A stretch of DNA of 14,435 nt from Pseudomonadota bacterium (GCA_021783685.1 JAJXTQ010000009.1:1-14435); one strand, 5' to 3'; positions 6,384 through 13,442 are shown, counted from the first letter of the stretch. Made by a program: numbers and translations. The notes: a model not told the origin generated them from the letters alone.

Positions 6384-8780
6384 CTACTTCAGGCTCAGTG
6401 CCAACGTCCGGATGGTCCCGTTCGACGAAGTGGCCCTCAGCGCAGTCGCGCCGGCAGGCCGGGCCACGGCTTGGTCCACCGCCCAGGCGCCGGCCGCGTC
6501 GGCGATGGCCGATCCGGCCGTTCCGAGCACGGTGCCGGCCGAATCGACGAAGTCGAGCGTGACCGTCTGGTTCGCCGCGGGCGAGATGGTGCCCTGCGCC
6601 TTCAGGCGGCTCTTGCTCACCACGTACTCGGCCTTGGTGAAAGCGAGCACCTCGCCGCCCGCGACCTGCACCGTCACCGTCGCCGTATTGGCCGAGATGG
6701 CAGCTGCCGCGTCCTGCGCCTGGTAGGTGAAGCTGTAGGCACCGGCGACAGTGGCCGTGAAGCTCACGCTGCCACCGGTGACGCTGACCGTGGCGCCGGC
6801 GGGCGTCGGCTCGGTCACGTTCACTGCGGCGACGATGTCGGCCGCGCCGTCCGGATCGCTGTCGTTGGCAAGCACGTTCAGCTGCACAGGCACGTTGAGG
6901 ATCGCCGAGTAGCTGTCGTTGACCGCGATCGGCGGGTCGCCCACCGGCGTGATGCTGATCGTGGCCGTTCCTGTGTTCGACACCGCAGTGCCGACCGTCA
7001 CCGTGTACGTGAACTGGTCGGTGCCGTTGGCGTTGAGGTTCGGCGTATAGGTCACGCTGCCGTCTGCATTCGCCACGGCGCTGCCGAGCCGGGTCGCGGA
7101 GGTCAACGTCACCGTTCCGCCGGCGGCGTTGCTGTCGTTGTCGAGCACACCGAGGACATACGCCCCGCCGTCCTCGACGACGGTGAAGGCGTCGTTCGCA
7201 GCCACCGGGGTTCCCCCCGGGGCCGGGGCGCCCGCGGCGACGCCGGTGCTCACCTGGTACGAATTGGTGCCGAGTGCGCTCGAGAGCACCTGCACCTTGG
7301 CCGGCGGCGCGATCATTCCCGGCACCGAGATCGTGCCGCCCACGAGGTCGCCGCGGAAGGCGCCGTAGGCGAGGGTCAGGGTAGGCGGAACGGCGGTGTC
7401 GCTCGAACTGGCCGCCACCGTCAGGGTCCCGGCGCCCGGATCGTACACCGCCTGGCTGATGGTCACTTCGTCCGTCACCTGGCGGGGGAGGTAGACGGGC
7501 ACGATGTTGCCGGCGGCGTCACGTGCGGCGCTGTCTTCCAGGCACACCTCGGCGGGAAGGGCCACGGGCTGGGTCTGGCCCCAGTGAATGCCCGGGGTGG
7601 TTTCAAACATCTGCGTCTTGTTGGCGCCCGCCGGAGCACTGTACGGCGGACTGACCGCGCCCGTCACGGGATCCACCGTTCCGCCGCAGGCTGCATCGTA
7701 GAACGCGAGCTGCGGCGCAACCGCGGCCGGCCGGGGCTGGGCGGGAACCCGGCCCTGGGTGGTCTCGACCGCGGTCGCAAAGACATCGACCTTCTGGCTC
7801 GTGGCATCCCGGGTATAGCTGGCGCGGTCGACGCCGATCCGGCCCGGCAGCGAGCCGGTAAAGACGCGGCCCATCAGGGCAAAGTCGGTGGTCTCGACAT
7901 GGTCGACAAAGGCGCCGGTCTGCGGATCCACACCCAGGTTGGACCCGGCCGGGCCTTCGATGCGGAAGATGTTGTGGTTGCGCAAGGCCCCGGTGGAGTC
8001 AGTGAAATCAGGCAGCGCACTGCCGGTGACCGGCCCGATGCGGGCAGGATCGGCGATGTAGAGCCCGGCCGGCCCCGCAACCGCAGGCTGCTCGGCGCCA
8101 CCGGGGATGGTGGCGGGCAGCAGGAACGGGCCCAGGCGCGAATTCAGCGCGCCGGTGAAATCGCCCGGCGCGCCGATGCCGGTGTCCTGGGTGAAGAAGA
8201 TTCGCTCGCCCGCGACCGCGTCGACCACGTCTTCGCCGTAAGGGTGGATGAAGCGGTAGGTGCCGGTGACGGGCGCCGGACTCAGCACGATGCGGATGCG
8301 CGAGAACACGACCTGGTCACCGGGAATCGCCGGCCCAGTCGCGAATGCGGCCTCGGTCGCCAACACCAACAGGGCGCGGGCGCCGTTCGCCGCAGCCGCG
8401 GTCGCCGTGGCGGCGTAGTAGAAGTGCTCGTCGAAGAAATTGCTCGGGAACACTTCCGGCACCACCACGTCGCCCGGCAGCAACAGGCACCAGCCGCCAT
8501 CGACTTCGGCCTGGTTCTTCGGATCGCAGAATTCCAGCGTCAGGCCCGTGGTGTCCTGATACCAGGCGGGGTAGCCGCCGACCGACGGCGCGGCGCTGAC
8601 GGGGCCGACGCGCTCGAGGGCCGCGTCGGCGGAAGAGGCGGCCAAGGCGAGCATGACCGCGAGCGCGGCCGCCTTGAGTTCGGACGGGAGGGGCGTTTTG
8701 GTCGCCCTGAAAGGCCGCGATGGCGATCCCGCCAGAACCGCAACGCCGGGGCCTCCGATTTCATAAGTTGTGCGTTTCAT
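6384..8780 (-). CDS. Secreted protein with tandem cadherin/Ig-like domains, sigma54-controlled
   Basis: Encodes 798 residues. The ATG at 8780 has AAGGA eight bases upstream. A long n-region precedes a Sec-type core (AALAVMLALAASSADA), with cleavage near residue 53; no closer start codon is in frame. Residues 54-520 are a large domain I cannot name, rich in Pro, Ala and Gly, with four Cys (85, 98, 365, 413) that could form two disulfides. Two cadherin-like/Big_9-type domains follow, about 527-612 and 614-705, each opening with an AND/VND motif and carrying DNDS or NDSDPDG calcium-type turns. A beta-rich C-terminal domain (about 708-798) completes it; there is no membrane anchor, sorting signal or heme motif. 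It has its own sigma54 promoter and terminator. Co-control with the MCO suggests an extracellular partner or matrix role, which is inference. Confidence 0.88.
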   Translation of the reverse strand: MKRTTYEIGGPGVAVLAGSPSRPFRATKTPLPSELKAAALAVMLALAASSADAALERVGPVSAAPSVGGYPAWYQDTTGLTLEFCDPKNQAEVDGGWCLLLPGDVVVPEVFPSNFFDEHFYYAATATAAAANGARALLVLATEAAFATGPAIPGDQVVFSRIRIVLSPAPVTGTYRFIHPYGEDVVDAVAGERIFFTQDTGIGAPGDFTGALNSRLGPFLLPATIPGGAEQPAVAGPAGLYIADPARIGPVTGSALPDFTDSTGALRNHNIFRIEGPAGSNLGVDPQTGAFVDHVETTDFALMGRVFTGSLPGRIGVDRASYTRDATSQKVDVFATAVETTQGRVPAQPRPAAVAPQLAFYDAACGGTVDPVTGAVSPPYSAPAGANKTQMFETTPGIHWGQTQPVALPAEVCLEDSAARDAAGNIVPVYLPRQVTDEVTISQAVYDPGAGTLTVAASSSDTAVPPTLTLAYGAFRGDLVGGTISVPGMIAPPAKVQVLSSALGTNSYQVSTGVAAGAPAPGGTPVAANDAFTVVEDGGAYVLGVLDNDSNAAGGTVTLTSATRLGSAVANADGSVTYTPNLNANGTDQFTYTVTVGTAVSNTGTATISITPVGDPPIAVNDSYSAILNVPVQLNVLANDSDPDGAADIVAAVNVTEPTPAGATVSVTGGSVSFTATVAGAYSFTYQAQDAAAAISANTATVTVQVAGGEVLAFTKAEYVVSKSRLKAQGTISPAANQTVTLDFVDSAGTVLGTAGSAIADAAGAWAVDQAVARPAGATALRATSSNGTIRTLALSLK

Positions 8781-8829
8781 GATTCATCCTTTCGACAGGT
8801 CAGAACTTCCGCCACCTACAGGGAAGAGT

Positions 8830-8856
8830 TCGCCCAGGCAGTGGCTGGCTGGGCGA
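8830..8856 (-). promoter_or_regulatory. Leader hairpin upstream of the cadherin-like gene
   Basis: TCGCCCAG and CTGGGCGA form perfect eight-base arms around an 11-base loop in the predicted 5' leader (start near 8930), 50-76 bases before the ATG. It has no T-run, so it is not a normal terminator. It may protect the mRNA or regulate it; function unknown. Confidence 0.35.
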
Positions 8857-8940
8857 GCGCAAGGCCACGAAGCCCTTTCTCCTCATCACCGTTCCTGCAC
8901 GGTCGTCGAGCTCCGGAATACGACCTGGCGCCCTGCCCTT

Positions 8941-8956
8941 CGCAATCGACGTGCCA
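8941..8956 (-). promoter_or_regulatory. Sigma54 promoter of the cadherin-like gene
   Basis: TGGCACGTCGATTGCG on the minus strand matches TGGCACG-N4-TTGC with exact GG-N10-GC spacing. The predicted start near 8930 leaves a leader of about 150 bases. The inverted repeat at 9037-9052 lies 81 bases upstream of the -24 box, a standard enhancer distance. Confidence 0.87.
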
Positions 8957-9036
8957 GCCGTGACAAAAAACATGCAAGCAATTGAATCCACGAGGGAAAA
9001 ACGGGATGAACTGCGAGGCAAGGGTTGACGCGCGGC

Positions 9037-9052
9037 TGGGGAAAATTCCCCA
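9037..9052. promoter_or_regulatory. Inverted repeat TGGGGAAAATTCCCCA
   Basis: Seven-base perfect arms (TGGGGAA/TTCCCCA) around AA. It is 81-96 bases upstream of the -24 box of the cadherin-like gene, and about 290 bases upstream of the receiver promoter. Its half-sites are the TGGGG/CCCCA of the other repeats but in the opposite order, so it may be the same factor's site in another arrangement or a different operator. Confidence 0.45.
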
Positions 9053-9196
9053 CACCGTCGGGAGAGCGCCCATTCGGAACCCAGGCGGCGCCAAGTACGC
9101 GCCCAAGGAAACGGACTTGGGTCCGGCCGATGCCAGACGGGATACGTCACCTCAATCGGCAGAAAGCAACCCCGAAGCCGGGCTGCCACCGGCTCA

Positions 9197-9210
9197 CCCC
9201 AGCATTGGGG
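9197..9210. promoter_or_regulatory. Inverted repeat CCCCA-N4-TGGGG, candidate activator site
   Basis: CCCCAGCATTGGGG has the same arms and the same four-base spacer as 6088-6101 upstream of the MCO promoter. It lies 134 bases upstream of the -24 box of the receiver gene and 240 bases upstream of that of the cadherin-like gene, so one site could serve both divergent promoters by looping. Confidence 0.5.
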
Positions 9211-9343
9211 GAGACACCGCAGCGCGGGGCGGATGGTGGGGAAGCCGCGGTTTCGGGAGTGGCCGCCACGAAGCGCGTGCAGGCTGCCGCGCCCACGGGC
9301 CGCCGCGGCAACCTGTACGTTGCGCATCGGCCATCCAGGTCAC

Positions 9344-9359
9344 TGGCACAGAACCTGCT
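9344..9359 (+). promoter_or_regulatory. Sigma54 promoter of the stand-alone receiver gene
   Basis: TGGCACAGAACCTGCT has a perfect -24 box and exact GG-N10-GC spacing; the -12 box is CTGC rather than TTGC. Predicted start near 9370, about 50 bases before the ATG at 9420. Slightly weaker than the other two sigma54 sites. Confidence 0.72.
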
Positions 9360-9419
9360 GATTTGCAGATCAAGGACCGTTGAGCAGTGAACCCGCCGTC
9401 CCTGACAGAGGAGTCCAAC

Positions 9420-9845
9420 ATGCGCCCCCCGCGTATCCTGATCGTGGAAGACGAAGACGTTTTGGCCGAGAACCTGAAGACCTTTCTCGGCCGCAGGTCA
9501 CCGGACGTGCGCACCGCACCGGACGGCGAGCAGGCGCTGGAAATGCTCGACTCGTTCATCCCGGATGTCGTGGTGATGGACCTCGGCCTGCCCGGGATCG
9601 ACGGACTCGACGCCTACTCCGAAATCGTCCGCCGCCACGGACGCCGGGTCGGCTGCGTCATGATCACCGGCCACGCCCCCGAGGGCATCGTCGAGCTCGC
9701 CGGTACACGCGGGATTCGCCATCTGCTGTGCAAGCCGTTCAGCCTGGCCGAGCTGGAACAGGAAGTCGAGGCGTCAGCACTGGAGTCGCTCGCCGACCAG
9801 CCCGCCCAGGGTTCCTGGTCCGGCGATTCCCCCACACCAGGGTGA
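9420..9845 (+). CDS. Stand-alone response-regulator receiver (CheY-like)
   Basis: Encodes 141 residues. The ATG at 9420 is placed by GAGGAG seven bases upstream; an in-frame ATG at 9387 lacks a site. One receiver domain fills residues 5-125, with acidic Asp11, phospho-acceptor Asp54 (VVVMDLGLPG), Thr83 (MITG) and Lys105 (LCKPF) all present, so it should be phosphorylatable. There is no output domain; the last 20 residues are a low-complexity tail. Its opening, ILIVEDEDVLAENL, closely resembles that of the sigma54 regulator next door (ILVIEDDEMLAENI), suggesting a paralogous receiver. It is convergent with that operon and has its own sigma54 promoter. Likely roles are a phosphate sink or feedback element for the neighbouring kinase, or a protein-binding switch; both are inference. 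Confidence 0.92.
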   Translation: MRPPRILIVEDEDVLAENLKTFLGRRSPDVRTAPDGEQALEMLDSFIPDVVVMDLGLPGIDGLDAYSEIVRRHGRRVGCVMITGHAPEGIVELAGTRGIRHLLCKPFSLAELEQEVEASALESLADQPAQGSWSGDSPTPG

Positions 9846-9859
9846 AATTCCGCGCGGCC

Positions 9860-9873
9860 CCGGCGCGCGCCGG
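9860..9873. other. Perfect GC palindrome after the receiver gene
   Basis: CCGGCGCGCGCCGG is a perfect 14-base palindrome 15 bases after the receiver stop, followed by GAAAGG. In RNA it would be a strong hairpin but there is no T-run. It may act as a weak or Rho-assisted end between convergent genes. Confidence 0.3.
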
Positions 9874-9997
9874 AAAGGCGCGGGTTCCGGGCTGAATCCG
9901 GAGAAGACCAGTGGGAAGTGGGCGGCAATCCCCGCGCTCAGTTCGCCGCGAGAAAGCGTGCGCATCCGGGCGGCGGATGCCGGGCGAGCCTGCAGCC

Positions 9998-10012
9998 GGG
10001 CTGCGCCAGCCC
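9998..10012 (-). other. Hairpin at the end of the sigma54 regulator gene
   Basis: GGGCTG-GCG-CAGCCC on the minus strand begins at the last base of the stop codon (10014-10012). No T-run follows. Possible mRNA 3' end structure of the two-component operon. The rest of the 166-base convergent gap (9846-10011) shows nothing else. Confidence 0.3.
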
Positions 10013-11421
10013 TAGTCTTGCGCGCGCTGCAGCCCGTATTTCTCGATCCGGTAGCGCATCATGTCACGCGACAGGCCGAGCAGCTTGGCTGACTTCGAGA
10101 CATTCCAGTCGGTCTTGTCGAGCGTCTTGCGCACCATGTCGCGTTCCATGTCGGAAATCTTCTTGATTGCCGACCGCTCGGCCGCATCCTGGCCGGGCAC
10201 GGCCTCCCCGGGTTCGTCGTCGTACAGCAGGCCGCGGCACGCCGCGAACTGGTCAGACGAGATCATCTCGTCCTGGGTCAGCAGCACGGTCTGCTCCAGC
10301 ATGTTGCGCATTTCCCTGACGTTGCCGGGCCAGCGGTAGCGCAGCAGGAACTCCTTCGCCCCCGGGGTGAAGCGAAGCCCCTTCTTGCCGTAGCGCCGCC
10401 CGTGGTCCTGCAGATAGTGCTCGGCGATGCGCAGGATGTCATCGCCCGTCGTGCGCAGCGGCGGCATGCCGAGCGTGATGACGCGCAGCCTGAAATACAG
10501 GTCGCTGCGGAAGCGCTTCTCCCTGACCATCTGCTCCAGATCCTGGTTGGTGGCGCTGATGATGCGGATGTTCACCTTGCGCTCGCGCGTGCTGCCGATG
10601 CGGCGAACGGTCTTCTGCTCCAGCAGCTTGAGCAGCTTGGCCTGGATGGAGAGGTCGACCTCGCCGATCTCGTCGAGGAAAAGCGTCCCGCCGTCGGCGC
10701 CTTCGACCAGTCCGATCCTGCGCTCCTTCGCGTCGGTGAAGGCGCCGCGTTCGTGGCCGAACAGCTCGGCCTCGAGCAGGTTGGGGGGCAGCGCGGCGCA
10801 GTTGATCTCGACGAAGGGATGCTCGCTGCGTGCGCCGTCGAAGTGCAGCGCCCTTGCCAGCAATTCCTTTCCGGTTCCGGTCTCGCCGGTGATCAGGATG
10901 GGGGGCAGATCGCCGTCCGCGATGCTCCGCTCGGCCTCCAGCACCTGCCGCGCCCTGGCCTTCAGCGACTGCATGGGGGCCGATTCCCCGATGATCGTCG
11001 CCAGCGACATGCCGCGCGCCTGGTGGCGCTGATAGACCGACAGGGTGTTCTCCATCTTCGACCGGCCGAGCACCTTTGCCAGGATCAGCTTGAGCTCGGC
11101 GAGGGACACGGGCTTGGTCAGGTAGTCGCAGGCACCCGCCTTCATTGCGTCGACCGCGACCTGGGTGCTGCCTTCGCCGGTCATCATGACGATCTTGACG
11201 TGAGGGTCGACGGCAAGCGCGTCCCTGATCAGCTCGAGTCCGCTCTTTCCTGGCAGCTGGTGGTCTGTGAGCACCACGTCGGGGCGCAGGCTTTCGAGCC
11301 GCTTCAGGCCCTCCTCGGCGCTGTGTGCCAGATGGGCCTCCCACTGGTTGCGCTCGAGATACACGCAGATGTTTTCTGCCAGCATCTCGTCGTCTTCGAT
11401 CACGAGGATGGAATAGTTCAT
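10012..11421 (-). CDS. Sigma54-dependent two-component response regulator (NtrC/AtoC family)
   Basis: Encodes 469 residues, normal for the family. Receiver: Asp10/Asp11, phospho-acceptor Asp53 (VVLTDHQLPG), Thr81, Lys103. AAA+ domain: Walker A GETGTGKE (179-186), sigma54-contact loop GAFTDA (226-231), Walker B LFLDEIGE with Asp250-Glu251, and the R-finger region with FRSDLYFRL. The C-terminus is a Fis-type helix-turn-helix (NVSKSAKLLGLSRDMMRYRI) for enhancer binding. The contact loop is GAFTDA, not the usual GAFTGA. The ATG at 11421 lies four bases after the kinase stop with only a weak site, so translation is probably coupled. It would bind upstream of the local sigma54 promoters when phosphorylated and remodel RpoN polymerase; that these promoters are its targets is inference from proximity. 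Confidence 0.96.
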   Translation of the reverse strand: MNYSILVIEDDEMLAENICVYLERNQWEAHLAHSAEEGLKRLESLRPDVVLTDHQLPGKSGLELIRDALAVDPHVKIVMMTGEGSTQVAVDAMKAGACDYLTKPVSLAELKLILAKVLGRSKMENTLSVYQRHQARGMSLATIIGESAPMQSLKARARQVLEAERSIADGDLPPILITGETGTGKELLARALHFDGARSEHPFVEINCAALPPNLLEAELFGHERGAFTDAKERRIGLVEGADGGTLFLDEIGEVDLSIQAKLLKLLEQKTVRRIGSTRERKVNIRIISATNQDLEQMVREKRFRSDLYFRLRVITLGMPPLRTTGDDILRIAEHYLQDHGRRYGKKGLRFTPGAKEFLLRYRWPGNVREMRNMLEQTVLLTQDEMISSDQFAACRGLLYDDEPGEAVPGQDAAERSAIKKISDMERDMVRKTLDKTDWNVSKSAKLLGLSRDMMRYRIEKYGLQRAQD

Positions 11422-11425
11422 GAAA

Positions 11426-12904
11426 CTAGGCCGTGTTGAAGCTCAGGGTGACCTGGGTGCCTGCGCCTTTCCGGCTTTGCAGCCAGATGCTGCCGCCGAA
11501 GCGCTCCATGATGCGCTTCACCTGCGCCATGCCGAGGCCAAGCCCTTTTCGCTTGGTGGTGTAGAACGGCTTGAACGCCAGTTCCATTTCGCTTGCCGAC
11601 ATACCCGGCCCGCTGTCGGTAACGACCAGGTTGACCCCCCGGCCCTGCCTGACGGACTGCAGTTCCAACCGCAACGACCCGCCCTGGGGCATCGCCTCGA
11701 TCGCGTTGGAGAGGATGTTCGCCAGCGCCTGGTTGGCCAGCGCCGGGTTCCCGATCACCAGTGGGACGGGCGCCTTCGGCCGCACGAACTCATGACTGAC
11801 CCGGTTCTTGTCGAGCTGGCAGGTGAAACCGGACAGGCATTCGTCGACCAGGGCAACCAGGTCGATCGACTCGTTCTCTCCCGAGACCGGCCGCGAGAAG
11901 AGGAGCAGGTCGCGAACCCATTTGCCCAGCCGGTCGACCTGGAAAATGATGTCCGCTGCGTTCTTGCGGGTCGATTCGAGGTCGCCGTCGAGCGCCAGTT
12001 CGGCGCTCGAGCGAATCGACGCCAGCGGGTTGCGGATCCCGTGAGCCACTGCGGCCGACATTTCGCCGATGCAGCAAAGCGACTCCGTCTCGACCAGCTG
12101 GCGCCTCTGCCCCTCCAGCAGGGTATGGGCGCGACGGATGATCCCGAACAGGGCGAAGTAGAGAAAGATCGCGCCGAGCGCCGTGCACGACCAGACCAGC
12201 ACGACGCCGCGCCGGAGGGTCTGCTCGAGGCCGCTCGGTTCCTTGTAGATCTCGACCACGGCCACCACCTTGCCTTTCCGGTCGAGGAGCGGCATGTAGT
12301 TCTCGACGAAGAGCTTCTGCGGCTCGCGAACGAACCGCTGCTCCTCCTTTTGCCGCGTCTCTGTGGCGTCGTATTCAGTCGACACCATGACGACGGCGCC
12401 GAGCGCCGCCTCCAGTTCGTCGTTGCCTTCGTCGATCGTCCCGATGAGGGCGGGATTGGTGGACCAGAGCACCACCCGGTCGGGGGCAAAAACGGTGGCG
12501 AGCAGCGTATCCGGCAGGACACGAAGGTGCTCGTAGAACTGGGCGCGCGGCACGTTCACCTGGATCGGGTCGACCCCGAATCCAGCCGCGTCGGCCCGCT
12601 GATCGAGGATCTGCCCCAGGGTCACGCCCGGGTTCAGCTTCGCCTGCTTGGCCTGGGCCTCCGCGACGCCGTGGACGAACTGGCTGGTGAGAACCGCGTC
12701 ATGCTGGAGGATTTCCTGCTTCACGAAATGCGAGACGACGGCTGCGAATGCAACGCTGAAAACGAAAACGGCGATGAAGCTGACGACGGAAAACCAGCGA
12801 AGCAGATCGAATCGCCGGTCCATGCGCCGCATGGCGGGCTGCGCGGCAAGCTCCCCCCTGCCGGGGAACCAGGCGGCAAAATCAACTCCCAGCTTCTGGT
12901 CCAT
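11426..12904 (-). CDS. Membrane sensor histidine kinase, partner of the sigma54 regulator
   Basis: Encodes 492 residues. The ATG at 12904 follows GGAGGG by seven bases; the frame stays open to 13210 but that stretch is leader and promoter. A Met at 28 is an alternative. Two membrane segments (about 38-60 and 234-256) flank a periplasmic sensor domain of about 170 residues containing VLWSTNPALIG, of a Cache/PAS-like look. The kinase core has the H-box AVAHGIRNPL (His288), N-box with Asn396 and Asn400, G1 DSGPGM (430-435), F-box FKPFYTT and G2 GLGLGM (454-459). Unusual points: the residue after the phospho-His is Gly where HisKA proteins usually have Glu or Asp, and there is a Cys-Cys pair (277-278) ten residues before it. 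It forms an operon with the regulator downstream. The signal is unknown; a metal or redox cue would suit the targets. Confidence 0.95.
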   Translation of the reverse strand: MDQKLGVDFAAWFPGRGELAAQPAMRRMDRRFDLLRWFSVVSFIAVFVFSVAFAAVVSHFVKQEILQHDAVLTSQFVHGVAEAQAKQAKLNPGVTLGQILDQRADAAGFGVDPIQVNVPRAQFYEHLRVLPDTLLATVFAPDRVVLWSTNPALIGTIDEGNDELEAALGAVVMVSTEYDATETRQKEEQRFVREPQKLFVENYMPLLDRKGKVVAVVEIYKEPSGLEQTLRRGVVLVWSCTALGAIFLYFALFGIIRRAHTLLEGQRRQLVETESLCCIGEMSAAVAHGIRNPLASIRSSAELALDGDLESTRKNAADIIFQVDRLGKWVRDLLLFSRPVSGENESIDLVALVDECLSGFTCQLDKNRVSHEFVRPKAPVPLVIGNPALANQALANILSNAIEAMPQGGSLRLELQSVRQGRGVNLVVTDSGPGMSASEMELAFKPFYTTKRKGLGLGMAQVKRIMERFGGSIWLQSRKGAGTQVTLSFNTA

Positions 12905-12923
12905 GCCATCACCCTCCACGGGG

Positions 12924-12951
12924 CCGGGATGCCTCACGGGCAAGACCCCGG
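12924..12951 (-). promoter_or_regulatory. Leader hairpin before the kinase gene
   Basis: On the minus strand CCGGG ... CCCGG encloses TGCC-CGTGA-GGCA, ending about ten bases upstream of the GGAGGG site. A similar fold is possible in copy A at 6197-6222. It might tune kinase translation; no known riboswitch class is recognised. Confidence 0.3.
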
Positions 12952-12965
12952 CGCCCTTTGTCATG

Positions 12966-12993
12966 ATTATGATTCCGGGCCTACCAAGATCAA
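12966..12993 (-). promoter_or_regulatory. Sigma70-like promoter of the two-component operon
   Basis: TTGATC (12993-12988), 16 bases, CATAAT (12971-12966). The predicted start near 12959 leaves a leader of about 55 bases. The boxes are conserved in copy A while sequence between them has changed, which supports function. A vegetative promoter makes sense for a sensor pair that activates sigma54 genes. Confidence 0.55.
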
Positions 12994-13030
12994 TGAGGTC
13001 TCCACCCCATATGCGCGGTGGGAAAAAGCA

Positions 13031-13442
13031 GTAGCTGCCGGATAGCAGCCGGACTGGGTTGGCCAGGCCGCGGGCGGGACGACAAGGCGCAGGCGGGCGA
13101 CCTGGAGCGGCTCTATTGGAACTCCTGGGGGCTCGGCATCCCGCGCCCGGAGGGTCAACGGCCAACCCGGGACCGGTCAGCAAGGCATCCTGCGTACCCC
13201 GCCCCAACAAGGGAACATTTCCCGGCCACTGGAGGCCGGTCCCTGGTTCGGGCCCCGGTCGGGGAGGCCAATACAGAAAGACCCGCAGCGAACGGCACGT
13301 GTGCTACAAATGTGCCCGGTCCCGGGGGCCGCTCATTACTTCCCCCTCACACAAGAACCCGCTTCCTATCCGCGAACCAGCGGCAAGCGCAGTGTGCGCA
13401 GGGCGGCAACGGAGCAGTTCCCCTTCGAGGGAAGGACATAAC
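13031..13442. other. Intergenic region between the kinase operon and truC
   Basis: Divergent gap of about 410 bases. I see no gene with a ribosome site and no clear promoter for truC. Several GC-rich inverted stretches occur (for example CCGGTCCCGGGGGCC near 13317). A poor sigma54-like match on the minus strand at 13302-13317 is not credited. Confidence 0.5.

Larger units (their letters stand above)
8781..9419. other. Divergent control region between the cadherin-like gene and the receiver gene
   Basis: A 639-base stretch without a convincing gene. It holds a sigma54 promoter for each flanking gene (8941-8956 minus, 9344-9359 plus), two G/C-box inverted repeats in between (9037-9052, 9197-9210), a looser one, CCCAAG-N8-CTTGGG (9102-9121), and a leader hairpin for the minus gene. 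Short open frames here lack a ribosome site and a plausible protein. Confidence 0.7.
12802..13030 (-). repeat. Copy B: promoter, leader and 5' end of the kinase gene
   Basis: This is the intact counterpart of 6118-6300. It spans the kinase codons up to DRRFDLLRW, the leader and the promoter. It carries about 14 extra codons between the start and DRRFDLLRW compared with copy A. Similarity fades upstream of about 13040 (a run of A followed by a GCAG.AGC stretch in both). Confidence 0.8.

Noticed and set aside
6018..8963. Long plus-strand open frame opposite the cadherin-like gene
   Set aside because: It crosses a terminator and two sigma54 promoters, is Arg/Gly/His-rich and lacks protein-like pattern.
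10402..13045. Plus-strand open frames opposite the regulator and kinase
   Set aside because: Antisense shadows of two genes with complete catalytic motifs.
12905..13210. N-terminal extension of the kinase
   Set aside because: The stretch contains the operon's promoter and leader, and the ATG at 12904 has a strong site.
13302..13317. Sigma54-like GGGCACATTTGTAGCA on the minus strand
   Set aside because: Spacing fits, but both boxes carry mismatches and it lies about 400 bases from the kinase start, which has a better sigma70-like promoter.
13059..13442. N-terminal extension of TruC
   Set aside because: The extra codons are not similar to TruC; the GTG at 13443 with GAAGGA matches the family's start.
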